In this document: one piece after another, positions 1 through 8,188 of the stretch
How positions within the stretch are numbered: the stretch's first letter is position 1
How the letters are laid out: every line of letters starts with the position of its first letter
NCBI GenBank assembly: GCA_022774755.1
Contig: JALFLK010000011.1
Span: 36,493-100,492 of the forward strand
Direction: 5' to 3'
DNA from: a bacterium
GTDB lineage: Bacteria > Bacillota > Clostridia > Oscillospirales > Acutalibacteraceae
DNA length: 64,000 nt
Program-made: the position numbers and the translations under genes
The notes under the pieces: model-generated
Database searches by the model: none
What the model was told of the DNA's origin: nothing
What the model saw: only the letters and a program-made list of their open reading frames with translations

Positions 1-109
1 AAACGCCGATTAAGTGGGCAAAGGCGTACACCTTCTGAAAGTGGTTAATCCGCTTTGGGTCGCCTTTGTAATATTCAATCATTTTTTCTGCAACTTTTTC
101 TGCGGTCAT
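1..109 (-). CDS. HD-domain protein, N-terminal 36 codons only
   Basis: A partial reading frame starts at ATG 109-107 and runs off the left edge. The visible peptide begins MTAEKVAEKMIEYYKGDP and continues with KRINHFQKVYAFAHLIG. Lysine-Arg-Ile-Asn-His-Phe followed by Lys-Val is the usual opening of small HD-type metal-dependent phosphohydrolases, so that is the best guess. It starts two bases after the stop of the DUF5662 gene on the same strand, so the two are probably co-transcribed. The metal ligands lie outside the window and cannot be checked. Confidence 0.6.
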   Translation of the reverse strand, partial: MTAEKVAEKMIEYYKGDPKRINHFQKVYAFAHLIGV

Positions 110-110
110 T

Positions 111-644
111 TTATTTTCCCTTTCTGAATGTATGCTTAATGTAGTCAAAGGTTTCTTTTTCGCCCTTATCCGCAAGCATACGCAGTAAAAATTCCAAATC
201 TTCCGAGGTTTTTTGGTTAATTGTCCGTGTGCCCTTTGCCCTCAAAAAGTATTCAAGGGGACAGCTGTCGGTGTATTTATCTTTATTATAAATTTTGCTG
301 GCGGCAACTCTGTCGCAGAACATTTCAATTAAATATTTTCTGGGCATTTCCACGGCGATTACCTTTTTGGTAATGTGACTGTAATCCGTCCAGTATTCAA
401 AGTGGTGCCGGTTTCTGCCCTTGTGATGCATCCACGCTTTAGAGAAGCCGTATTCCTCTCTCTCTCCCTCATTGGGGGAGCGTGTGCCTTGGTAAAACTT
501 TGCCCCGGGGATAAATTCCGTTGGGGTGTATTTTGATAAATCGTGCCTTAATCCCTGAAAGGGGATTCCTGCACGAAAGCAGTTTGCAATCACCTTGTGT
601 CGATGCTTTGTAATTGTAATGAAATGTTTAACAGGATGTGCCAT
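111..644 (-). CDS. DUF5662 family protein
   Basis: This 177-residue soluble protein has the pattern of the DUF5662 family: a His-rich N-terminus (MAHPVKHFITITKHRHKV), GLRHDLSKYTPTEF near residue 31, and a HHKGRNRHHFEYW segment around residue 73. No signal peptide or membrane segment is visible. Conserved His and Asp residues suggest a metal-binding helical protein, but no reaction is established for the family. It runs directly into the HD-domain gene downstream on the same strand, which may indicate a shared function. The function is unknown. Confidence 0.7.
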   Translation of the reverse strand: MAHPVKHFITITKHRHKVIANCFRAGIPFQGLRHDLSKYTPTEFIPGAKFYQGTRSPNEGEREEYGFSKAWMHHKGRNRHHFEYWTDYSHITKKVIAVEMPRKYLIEMFCDRVAASKIYNKDKYTDSCPLEYFLRAKGTRTINQKTSEDLEFLLRMLADKGEKETFDYIKHTFRKGK

Positions 645-819
645 AAGACCACCTTATAAATAGGATTGTTGTTTATATTTGTTTCTGATTTTGTATTATT
701 TGGTTATAAAACAATAAAAATCGAAAATATTATATCACATAATAATGAAAAATAAAATATACCTTGATAAATATGCGGAAAAGTAATAAAATTAGGGTAT
801 AAATAATCAGGAGTATTCT

Positions 820-1986
820 ATGAAGAAGTTACTATTAACGGTCATATGTATAGCCTTGTGTCTGTGTTTAGGCGGATGCGGCGGAGAAAACACTTCTCCC
901 ACCGAGGACACGGCAGGCAATATATCTGAATTTGTAGTATCTGCATCCTCCACAGGCGAAGTGCTTATTCTTGAGGAGGGGGACGCAGAGCTTTTTAACC
1001 TTGAAGGACTTGACATCGACAAGCCTGAAAATATAGGCTGGATAAGCAGTAATCCTCAGGTGGCGTCGGTTGATGACGCAGGCAGGGTTGACGCTCTTTC
1101 CCCGGGAGTTGCCGACATAATTATTGACGGCGGAGATAAGCGCTATACCTTCAGCGTAAAGGTAATAAAGGCATCCGACGATGGGCTGAGCTATTCCACG
1201 GCATATACAGCCAATCAAAGCGTACTTAACAGCAACCTTGCCGACGAAGACACAATGCAGAATCCCTACTATATCAAGGTTAACAGAAAAGAGAACTGCG
1301 TAACCGTCTATACTTACGACCAAAACGGCAACTATACAATCCCCGTCAGGGCTATGGTTTGCTCAAGCGGAGAGAACAACGGCACAATTACCGGCGAGTT
1401 CAGCATCTATTTTAAAAATGAGTGGAATCCCCTTTTGGACAATGTTTACGGAAAATATACCTCGGGATTTTCCGGTGATTACCTCTTCCATTCCGTTCCC
1501 TTCAAGCTGGCTCAGTCCGATACATTGGAGATAGACGAGTACAACAATCTCGGCAAGAGCGTTTCTATGGGATGTATAAGAATGGCGGTGGCAGACACAA
1601 AGTGGATATACGATAACTGCCAAATCGGAACTCAGGTCGTGGTTTACGACGACGGCAATCCCGGACCTTTGGGAAAGCCCGAAAGTATGAACATAACCGA
1701 TTTTTCGAACGGATGGGACCCTACCGATGACGACCCGGAAAACCCATACAATGACAAAAAGCCTGTTGTCAGCGGAGCTTCGGATATAACGGTTAAAAAG
1801 GGAGAAAGCGTTGATTTGTTAAAGGGCATAACGGCTGTTGATACCTGCGGTAACGATATAACCGACAGAATCAAGGTAAAGGGTCAGGTTTATAACCAAA
1901 AGCCGGGAAAGTACATTATATCCTACATTGCAACAGACGCTATGCACCGCACCGACCGACAGGATGTTACCGTGACGGTTGAGTAG
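820..1986 (+). CDS. Lipoprotein with Ig-like domains and L,D-transpeptidase (YkuD-like) domain
   Basis: A 388-residue lipoprotein with lipobox LGGC at Cys20. A bacterial Ig-like (BIG2-type) segment covers roughly residues 45-115, including ISSNPQVASVDDAGRV and LSPGVADI. A YkuD-like catalytic domain follows at about 150-275, with His224 and the SMGCIRM motif (Cys252). A second Ig-like segment at about 315-387 carries KKGESVDLLKGITAVD and ends DVTVTVE. YkuD enzymes cross-link peptidoglycan through a Cys nucleophile. Here the residue two before the Cys, usually His in (S/T)HGC, is Met250. A CAGGAG ribosome site lies just upstream of ATG 820. It is probably an extracellular, membrane-anchored wall-modifying enzyme, or a non-catalytic relative. 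Confidence 0.8.
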   Translation: MKKLLLTVICIALCLCLGGCGGENTSPTEDTAGNISEFVVSASSTGEVLILEEGDAELFNLEGLDIDKPENIGWISSNPQVASVDDAGRVDALSPGVADIIIDGGDKRYTFSVKVIKASDDGLSYSTAYTANQSVLNSNLADEDTMQNPYYIKVNRKENCVTVYTYDQNGNYTIPVRAMVCSSGENNGTITGEFSIYFKNEWNPLLDNVYGKYTSGFSGDYLFHSVPFKLAQSDTLEIDEYNNLGKSVSMGCIRMAVADTKWIYDNCQIGTQVVVYDDGNPGPLGKPESMNITDFSNGWDPTDDDPENPYNDKKPVVSGASDITVKKGESVDLLKGITAVDTCGNDITDRIKVKGQVYNQKPGKYIISYIATDAMHRTDRQDVTVTVE

Positions 1987-2027
1987 TTGATTATTGAGTA
2001 ATTTATTGTTGAGTAATTGATTATTGA
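1979..2027 (+). repeat. Short imperfect tandem repeats after the YkuD gene
   Basis: The stop codon is followed by several near-identical TTGAGTAATTGATTATTGA-like units in about 50 bp. This looks like slippage-type duplication. It covers the last codons and stop of the preceding gene, so length changes could move the stop. No function is implied. Confidence 0.6.
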
Positions 2028-2090
2028 TGCAGACATTACCCGTATAAACTTTATAAAAAGATTTATAAAACGCTGAATAAATCACGCAAA

Positions 2091-2132
2091 AAAGCTCCTG
2101 CTTAGGCTTTGTGCCTTTGCAGGAGCTTTATG
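2091..2132. terminator. Bidirectional intrinsic terminator between convergent genes
   Basis: The arm AAAGCTCCTGC at 2091-2101 pairs with GCAGGAGCTTT at 2119-2129, flanked by A-rich sequence on the left and T-rich sequence on the right. It sits between the convergent YkuD and flippase-like genes and can serve both. Confidence 0.85.
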
Positions 2133-2172
2133 TTTATTCTTTTTTTATGGCTTGTTCAGTCTGCAATACGGT

Positions 2173-3279
2173 TTACGGGTTGTCTTCAGATTCAAAATCT
2201 TCTTCAATTATTTCCTGTTCAGCCTGTATAGCGTGTTTCACTTGAGAGGACCTTGTCTTGCCGCTTGTAATGTATGCAAAAGGTGCGGTAAAAAGCACCA
2301 CGCCGTAGAAGTTGATGATTCTCCAAATAAGCGTTGCACTCTTCAGGGTAGCCGCAGTAAAGAAACCGTTGAAGAAAGCGGTAAATCCAAGCTCTGCCGC
2401 ACCTGACGCACCGGGAATCGGAATCATACCCGATACAAGGTTTACAAACGCTTGAGAGCTTATCATATCAAGAGGCGTTGCATCACTGAGCCCAAAGGAG
2501 CGGTAAACGCAGTAGGGAACGGTAAACATAACAATAAACTGAACAAATGTAAGAACGGTGGAAATTATCAGCGTTTTCTTGTGATGATAAAGCTCTTTGT
2601 TGCTTTCGTGGAAGACATCCAGCTGTTTTTGAATCTTAACGGTTTTCTTGTCGATATCCTTAATTATTTTTATTTTGGATAAAACCTTTGCAATAAAAAA
2701 GATAAACTTTTTTGTTATTGACGGCTTAAAGGAAATCAAAATCAGCGCACCGGTAATGATAAGCTGAGAGCCAAAGCCTAAGATTATGAAAGCTATAACA
2801 AGAGGCGAAGAAATAGCGTCTATAAAATACCCGATTTTATAGAAAAACGCCATAAAGCTGATAGAGGTAAGCACAACCTGATAGATTAAGAATTTTTGAA
2901 CAAGCCTTGACGTGCTGTAACCTATATCCACGCCCATTGAATGAAGTAGATATACCTGCATCGGCTGACCGCCCGTTGACGACGGCGTAACGGCGCTCCA
3001 AAAAAGTCCTACAAATGCAACCTTAACGGCGTCGAAAAACCGTATCTGCTTGTAATCGGTTTTCATAAAGCAGTAAATTATCACGGCTTCAATCATCATA
3101 AATGAAAGCTGAAATAAAACCGCCATCAAAATCCAGAATGCACTTATTTCAAGGGGAGAATGGAGCAGGTCATTAAGTCCGTTTTCGCTGTAAAAAAAGT
3201 AAAATACCATAAAAAGGCAAAGACCTGCCACTAAAATATTAAAAATTATTTTTCCGGGAAATTTCTTTTTTGTTTTCAT
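2173..3279 (-). CDS. Flippase-like membrane protein (UPF0104 / MprF N-terminal-type)
   Basis: This 368-residue polytopic membrane protein has about eight hydrophobic segments. It carries the signature VTPSSTGGQPMQVYLL at about residue 97 and a C-terminal MIPIPGASGAAELGF segment at about 289. Both are characteristic of the lysylphosphatidylglycerol-synthase transmembrane/UPF0104 family, whose MprF members flip lipids. There is no soluble aminoacyl-transferase domain, so it is not a complete MprF. Its start overlaps the serpin stop by four bases (ATGA), the last step in a three-gene operon of glucosyltransferase, serpin and this protein. Movement of a glycolipid made by the first gene is an inference from that order. 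Confidence 0.8.
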   Translation of the reverse strand: MKTKKKFPGKIIFNILVAGLCLFMVFYFFYSENGLNDLLHSPLEISAFWILMAVLFQLSFMMIEAVIIYCFMKTDYKQIRFFDAVKVAFVGLFWSAVTPSSTGGQPMQVYLLHSMGVDIGYSTSRLVQKFLIYQVVLTSISFMAFFYKIGYFIDAISSPLVIAFIILGFGSQLIITGALILISFKPSITKKFIFFIAKVLSKIKIIKDIDKKTVKIQKQLDVFHESNKELYHHKKTLIISTVLTFVQFIVMFTVPYCVYRSFGLSDATPLDMISSQAFVNLVSGMIPIPGASGAAELGFTAFFNGFFTAATLKSATLIWRIINFYGVVLFTAPFAYITSGKTRSSQVKHAIQAEQEIIEEDFESEDNP

Positions 3280-4556
3280 ATAGACTCCACAATTCCGAAG
3301 TAAATGGGAATATTACTTTCGTTATCTAAAATTGAAAAGACAAAAGGTCTGTTTACTTTTACTTCCAAGCTGTTGTCAAGAGCATTTGCCGAAGACGCAG
3401 AGTCGGTGATTTTGTCTGATGATATTCCTTTTTCCGAAATCTCAAAGCTGTATGAGGACAATACTCCGTCAACCCTGACGTCGGAATTGTTTGTCATTCC
3501 TCCAAGGTTTGAGTCGTCAGTAAAAATGGACTCTATTCCCATTGACTGTAATGTTTTGGTTACATCCTCTGTTCCCGTTTGAGAGAATTTGGGAAGATAC
3601 CCTGTGCACCGTTTGGTGGGATTCATACTGCTGATAAGATTCAGATAGCTTTCGCCGTTAAAGTTTTTCAGAAAATCGGACATTGAAATTCCTTCATCAG
3701 GCAAAATAATGCACATTTTTAGCGGCGTGTTTTTAAAGTCCTTAATAAAACCGGAGCAGTTTTCGCCACCGATGTAAAATTCACTTCCTGCGTAAAAGTC
3801 GGTTTTGCTCTCGCCGTCAGTTCCGCTGAATGTTCCTGCGGAAATATTTGAAGCACTGTAGTTTTCAAGCCAGTTGTCGCTGATTGTAATTCCGCCTGTC
3901 AGGTACATATATCCCTGACTGTCAATGTCAAAGGGCGGATCCTCGTCGGAATACTCGCCTATCCAGTTGCGCAGCTTTGTGGTTGTGCTTTTATCTGAAA
4001 AAAGCAGACGGAACAAATCTATTCCGTAGTATTTTGCGTCTGTTTTGATAAAATCGTTTTTGATGTCAAATTTATCGTTGTACCAAAATGCGTTTCCGAA
4101 GTTTGTTTTATAGCTTCCCTTTTCTTTATCAGAAAAGTAGTTCAGCCTTGTGGTGAAGTACTGAACGCATTGGTTTATGCTGTCTTTATTCAAATTGGGA
4201 GAAATAATATTGGTGATTTCCTGCTTGGAGCTTTTAGACGCTGCGTTGGAAATAAGCGCAAGCTGAACATATGTGTTTGCAGGTGTAACGGTAGTGTTTC
4301 CTCCGTTTAAAAGGTGTTGCTGTTTTAACAGCTGACAGGCAAATTCTGAGGCGCCTTTCTGAAAAGCTGTGTATGAATTGGGCGAAGTAACATCTGTACT
4401 GCTGTATGTATAGTTTTCTTCTTTTTCACCATAGCTGACTTTTTTGTCGGCAATCAGACTGTCATTCTTTGAAACACGGTTTGGGTCGCCTGCACATGAA
4501 CACAAAACGGCACATATCAAAAGCAGTATAACGGTAAAAATAATTGACTTTTTCAT
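3276..4556 (-). CDS. Serpin family lipoprotein
   Basis: A 426-residue lipoprotein with lipobox ending LCSC (Cys21 when started at MKKSII). The rest follows the serpin fold. The family N-terminal motif is present around NTTVTPANTYVQLALI, and the breach/C-terminal block LEVKVNRPFVFSI ends in IPIYFGIVESI. The reactive-centre hinge reads SEKGISSDKITDSASS. It is poorer in alanine than classic inhibitory serpins, and the loop is about two residues longer than in alpha-1-antitrypsin, which puts P1 near SSANALDN. ATG 4556 is preferred over 4562 because the lysines of the signal peptide follow it directly. Serpins from gut bacteria can inhibit host or microbial serine proteases. Whether this one is inhibitory is uncertain. 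Confidence 0.88.
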   Translation of the reverse strand: MKKSIIFTVILLLICAVLCSCAGDPNRVSKNDSLIADKKVSYGEKEENYTYSSTDVTSPNSYTAFQKGASEFACQLLKQQHLLNGGNTTVTPANTYVQLALISNAASKSSKQEITNIISPNLNKDSINQCVQYFTTRLNYFSDKEKGSYKTNFGNAFWYNDKFDIKNDFIKTDAKYYGIDLFRLLFSDKSTTTKLRNWIGEYSDEDPPFDIDSQGYMYLTGGITISDNWLENYSASNISAGTFSGTDGESKTDFYAGSEFYIGGENCSGFIKDFKNTPLKMCIILPDEGISMSDFLKNFNGESYLNLISSMNPTKRCTGYLPKFSQTGTEDVTKTLQSMGIESIFTDDSNLGGMTNNSDVRVDGVLSSYSFEISEKGISSDKITDSASSANALDNSLEVKVNRPFVFSILDNESNIPIYFGIVESI

Positions 4557-4592
4557 AAACACAGCTCCGTATTAAGTACTAATCAGTTGTTT

Positions 4593-5726
4593 TTAAGAAT
4601 TTGAGGCAAGCCTCTGAGCCAGGCGGTAAATATTAAGCGCAGAATTTTTTTTGCTTATCTTCTCACAGTTTTTCTTCATATCTTCAAGCTTTTCCGAGTC
4701 TGCAAGGAGTTGGGCAATGCTTTTTCCGCCTTTATCGGGGTCTTTGTCAAGCAAAACCGCAGCGCCTGTTTTCTGCAAAAACTTTGCGTTTTCACTTTCC
4801 TGTCCGGGGAATGCACTGTATAACGCCATGGGAAGACGGCAGGCAAGGCTCTCTGTGACAGTCAATCCGCCGGGTTTTGTAACGGCAAGGTCGGCAAAAT
4901 GCATATATTCCTCAACATTATCCACAAACTCAAAAAGCTTTGACTTTTTGTGGGGGATTTCTTTATTGCTGAGATATTCCTGAAAAGCACGGTAAAGCTT
5001 GTGGTTTTTTCCCGTAATAATTATGCACTGGCAGTCCCTGTCCGACTTATCCAGACTCTCAAAGAAATTTAAAACCTCGCTAACGCCGAAACTTCCTGCC
5101 ATAAGAAGAACCGTTTGCTTATTTGTTTCAAAACCAAGCTCTCGGGCGGTTTTTGAACGGTCGCTTTGTGCATAGAATTTATCTGCAATGGGAATTCCCA
5201 AAGGGTACAGACGGCTTCGTTCAATTCCGTTTTGCTCTGTAATTTCGTCAACCATTTGGTCGGTGGGCGTTACATATGCTTCAATTTCAGGAAAAAAGTA
5301 GGTTTTGTGAGGGCAAAAATCCGTAATCAGGCTTATCACCGGGAACGATACCCTATTTTTGTATTTTAATCCAGCCAGCATTGTTGTTACAAACGCATGG
5401 CACGAAATAACAACGTCTGGGTTGAAATTCTCAAACAGAGAAAGGAGCTTTTTCCCCTCAAGGGAGTTCAGATGATTGCAGAGATTGTTTATTTTGCTTT
5501 CCCTGTCGCTTATGTCATAAAGCTTTCCGTAAAGCTTGGGGGTTTTGGTGGCAAGAACTACATAACCGCTGCATATAAATCTGTTGTAGAGCTTTCCGCA
5601 GTACTGAATTGCGTCGCATATTTCAACCTTTGCGGAGGGGTCGTTTTTTTCTATTGTGTTTTTCAGTGCTGCGGCGGCGCTTTTGTGGCCTCCGCCTGTT
5701 GAAGCCGTTAAAACTAAAATTCTCAT
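4593..5726 (-). CDS. Glycolipid glycosyltransferase (MGDG synthase / UgtP-like)
   Basis: A 377-residue GT28-type glycosyltransferase. The N-terminal MGDG-synthase domain begins MRILVLTASTGGGHKSAA, with the GGGH nucleotide/lipid site. The donor-binding half has LLMAGSFGVSEVL at about residue 205 and FADLAVTKPGGLTVTESLA at about 290, matching processive diacylglycerol glucosyltransferases. It should transfer sugar from a UDP-sugar to diacylglycerol at the inner face of the membrane, making glycolipid or a teichoic-acid anchor. ATG 5726 is chosen because a consensus promoter (5803-5831) lies inside the longer upstream extension. Upstream there is a duplicated ATATGATACTGCCTTTA-like 17-mer. It is first in an operon with the serpin and the flippase-like gene. 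Confidence 0.85.
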   Translation of the reverse strand: MRILVLTASTGGGHKSAAAALKNTIEKNDPSAKVEICDAIQYCGKLYNRFICSGYVVLATKTPKLYGKLYDISDRESKINNLCNHLNSLEGKKLLSLFENFNPDVVISCHAFVTTMLAGLKYKNRVSFPVISLITDFCPHKTYFFPEIEAYVTPTDQMVDEITEQNGIERSRLYPLGIPIADKFYAQSDRSKTARELGFETNKQTVLLMAGSFGVSEVLNFFESLDKSDRDCQCIIITGKNHKLYRAFQEYLSNKEIPHKKSKLFEFVDNVEEYMHFADLAVTKPGGLTVTESLACRLPMALYSAFPGQESENAKFLQKTGAAVLLDKDPDKGGKSIAQLLADSEKLEDMKKNCEKISKKNSALNIYRLAQRLASNS

Positions 5727-5802
5727 AATATATGATACTGCCTTTAATATACGATACTGCCTTTTACGCAAGTTGCTGTTACTTAAAATTGATATAACCA
5801 TA

Positions 5803-5831
5803 ATTATATACAATTTATACCGCTTTTTCAA
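5803..5831 (-). promoter_or_regulatory. Sigma-A-type promoter of the glycosyltransferase operon
   Basis: Read on the minus strand, TTGAAA (5831-5826) and TATAAT (5808-5803) are separated by exactly 17 bp. Transcription would begin near 5796, giving a leader of about 70 nt to ATG 5726 and arguing against any start further upstream. Confidence 0.75.
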
Positions 5832-6034
5832 TACTATTTAATAAATTGGAAGTGTTGTTTACAGAAATGTAAATAAAGATTAGGGAATTTATGGAAAAGA
5901 TTATTAAAAATACACAGCGTAATTTTAAGAATGGAGTAAACTGTATTAAAATTGTGTAAAAATCTCTGTTATATTTGGGAGTATTTTTGTGGTGTAAATT
6001 CAAAATAATACTTTATTTTTCGGCGGATTTATTG

Positions 6035-6056
6035 TATCATAAATATACTTATGATA
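6035..6056. promoter_or_regulatory. Palindrome upstream of the VanW-like gene
   Basis: TATCATAA (6035-6042) and TTATGATA (6049-6056) form a perfect 8-bp inverted repeat, 26 bp before the start codon. A TATACT hexamer lies across its centre. This could be an operator over the promoter or a small RNA hairpin. No clear -35 element was found. The rest of the 356-bp divergent region (5727-6082) is AT-rich with no other gene. Confidence 0.4.
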
Positions 6057-6082
6057 GACATAGGACTATCGGGGAGGTAAAT

Positions 6083-8026
6083 ATGGACAACAAAGACTTT
6101 TATGTTAAGCAGGGTAAGGACAACGGTTCTCCCGACCGGAACAACAGCATTAAAGATATACCCCTTGACAGCGTAGACTTTATTATACCCGGAGAGGACT
6201 ATAATAAGCCCGAAACAGTCAGCAGAGAAGAGCCCGGCTACGGCGCCGCCGCTTATGACGACATAATGATTGTGGAGGATTTTGACAATGAGGCGGCTCA
6301 TTACGCACGCAGTAAAGAGGACGGCTTTTCCCTGAAGTCAAAGTCCGAAATCAAGGACGCACACTCAATCGGTATAAATAAAAAATCAGAAAATGAAGAT
6401 GATGAAAACACAGGGGAACCCAAAGAGAATTTCTTTAAAAGGCACAAAATCCCCGTTATTATCACCTCGGCTTGTTTAGCCGCAGTTTGTGTAATAGGCG
6501 GTGTTTTATTTGCGCTTTTTGCAAACGGAATTTTGCCCAATCCTTTTGAGGACAAAAGCGGTTCTATTGTAAACGCTCAGGGAGAGTTTACCTATCTTGA
6601 CGGAATTTCTGTTTCCGGTATTGATATTTCGGGTATGACCTTTGAAGAGGCAAAGGCGTTGCTTGAAGAAAACACCGACAAATTCCGCAAGCCCTTTAAT
6701 CTTACCGTTGAGGCAAACAAAGTTGAATATAAGCTGACGCAGGATAATTTTGAATATACATACAATATTGAAGAAACCCTTAAAAGAGCAAAAAGGTACT
6801 GTCAGGACGTTTCAGACGGCAAAATAAAGCCAACACAGCCTACGGCGGACGAAACCGGAGCAAAGAACAGCCTGCTTAATGTCAGCGCCTCTGTTACCCA
6901 GGAGTCCGTTGATTCGGTGTGCAACGAAATTGCCGATAAAACAGACGTACCGGCCGAAAATGCAAAGGTTTCAAAATTTCATCCCTTTGAAAAAGATAAG
7001 TTTGAGTTTTCCGAAGGGAAAAACGGCGTTTCAACCGACAGAAAGGACTTGTCCGGAGCGGTCAAGGCATTTGTGATTGCAGGAAAATCTCAGGGCGTTG
7101 TTTCCGCCAAGATTGACACCGCTCAGCCAAAAATAAATGTTGATATGGTTAAGCAGAATATAGTTCCCCTTTCCAGCTTTTCCACAACATCATATAATAC
7201 CGAAAACGGTACTTCAAATATGGCTACTGCCCTTAACGCATGCAACGGTTCAGTAATTGAGCCGGGTGCAACCTGGTCCTTTAACGAATGTACGGGCAAC
7301 AGCAACCTTGAGTCTAACGGCTACAAGTCTGCCGCCGTAATCAACGAGGGAAAAACAGAACAGGGCATAGGCGGCGGAATCTGCCAGGCAAGCACCACTA
7401 TTTATAATGCCGCAATTTTCGCAAATATGGAAATCGCCGAGAGATCCTGCCACTATTGGGCGTCCTCTTATGCGGCATCGGGACTTGACGCTACTATCGA
7501 CTACCCAAGACTTGACCTGAAACTTAAAAACAATACGGAATATCAGATGTTCTTTGAGTGCAGGGTTGAGGGACGAAAGCTGATTTGCAACATTTACGGT
7601 TATCAGGATCCGTCTTATGACGATATTGCCACATATTCCGAAAACTACAATATTTCCGACTCAAGCTATAATGCAAAAGCGTATAGGGTATATTATAAGG
7701 ACGGTACAGAGGTTGGCAGAGAAGAGCTCCCAGGCTCTCATTACAGCCTCAGCGACGGACACAGCGTTCAGAGAGCCGACAGCGGTACTCACCTTGTAAA
7801 GCCTGACGGAACTTCAATGCAGAAAAATACCGAAGAAACTACTACCGAGGCACGGAATAACGAGCGTGATGAGGGGAATGATGAGCCGCAGGTAATCGAC
7901 AACCCGGGTTCAAGCTCGTCATCATCTGCTCCCCCGGAGGACGAGCCCACGGAACCTCCAACCGAACCGCCTGCACCTACCGAGGCGCCCACTGTGCCTG
8001 ATGTTACTTCAGGTAATGAAGAATGA
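6083..8026 (+). CDS. VanW family membrane-anchored protein
   Basis: The product has 647 residues from ATG 6083, which has a strong GGGGAGGT ribosome site at 6071-6078. It has an acidic disordered cytoplasmic N-terminus (1-118), one membrane segment at about 123-148, then a PG_binding_4-like repeat beginning DGISVSGIDISGMTFEEAKAL. The VanW domain carries GATWSFNECTGN and GIGGGICQASTTIYNAAI. A Pro/Glu/Thr-rich tail ends the protein. VanW proteins are common in Firmicutes envelopes and are named from vancomycin clusters, but their biochemical role is not settled. Here there are no van resistance genes nearby. Likely an extracytoplasmic wall-associated protein. Confidence 0.88.
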   Translation: MDNKDFYVKQGKDNGSPDRNNSIKDIPLDSVDFIIPGEDYNKPETVSREEPGYGAAAYDDIMIVEDFDNEAAHYARSKEDGFSLKSKSEIKDAHSIGINKKSENEDDENTGEPKENFFKRHKIPVIITSACLAAVCVIGGVLFALFANGILPNPFEDKSGSIVNAQGEFTYLDGISVSGIDISGMTFEEAKALLEENTDKFRKPFNLTVEANKVEYKLTQDNFEYTYNIEETLKRAKRYCQDVSDGKIKPTQPTADETGAKNSLLNVSASVTQESVDSVCNEIADKTDVPAENAKVSKFHPFEKDKFEFSEGKNGVSTDRKDLSGAVKAFVIAGKSQGVVSAKIDTAQPKINVDMVKQNIVPLSSFSTTSYNTENGTSNMATALNACNGSVIEPGATWSFNECTGNSNLESNGYKSAAVINEGKTEQGIGGGICQASTTIYNAAIFANMEIAERSCHYWASSYAASGLDATIDYPRLDLKLKNNTEYQMFFECRVEGRKLICNIYGYQDPSYDDIATYSENYNISDSSYNAKAYRVYYKDGTEVGREELPGSHYSLSDGHSVQRADSGTHLVKPDGTSMQKNTEETTTEARNNERDEGNDEPQVIDNPGSSSSSSAPPEDEPTEPPTEPPAPTEAPTVPDVTSGNEE

Positions 8027-8131
8027 CATTCGGTATTGTTTTGCACAGAGCTGTTTATCAGCCCAAAAATCACTTAAAATAATTACATGAAATAATAAAT
8101 TAAAATTAAACAGAATAAATTAAATAAGAAT

Positions 8132-8187
8132 TAAAAACTCCTTTTTGCAGATAATAATTTAAACATTTATGCAAAAGGAGTTTTTAA
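8132..8187 (+). terminator. Long hairpin whose 3' arm contains the spoVAD ribosome site
   Basis: The arms TTAAAAACTCCTTTTTGCA (8132-8149 region) and TGCAAAAGGAGTTTTTAA (8170-8187) pair over about 17 bp, with one bulged T and a loop of about 20 nt. The T-rich end suits an intrinsic terminator for the VanW-like gene. The same 3' arm holds AAAAGGAG, the only ribosome site for the TTG at 8189, so when folded it should hide it. Confidence 0.75.
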
Positions 8188-8188
8188 T

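Noticed and set aside
2070..2090. CTGAATAAATCACGC resembling the edge of repeat R1
   Set aside because: Only about 15 bases match; too short to call a copy.
5975..6082. N-terminal extension of the VanW-like gene
   Set aside because: GGGGAGGT at 6071-6078 fits ATG 6083; the upstream part has no ribosome site and spans the palindrome.
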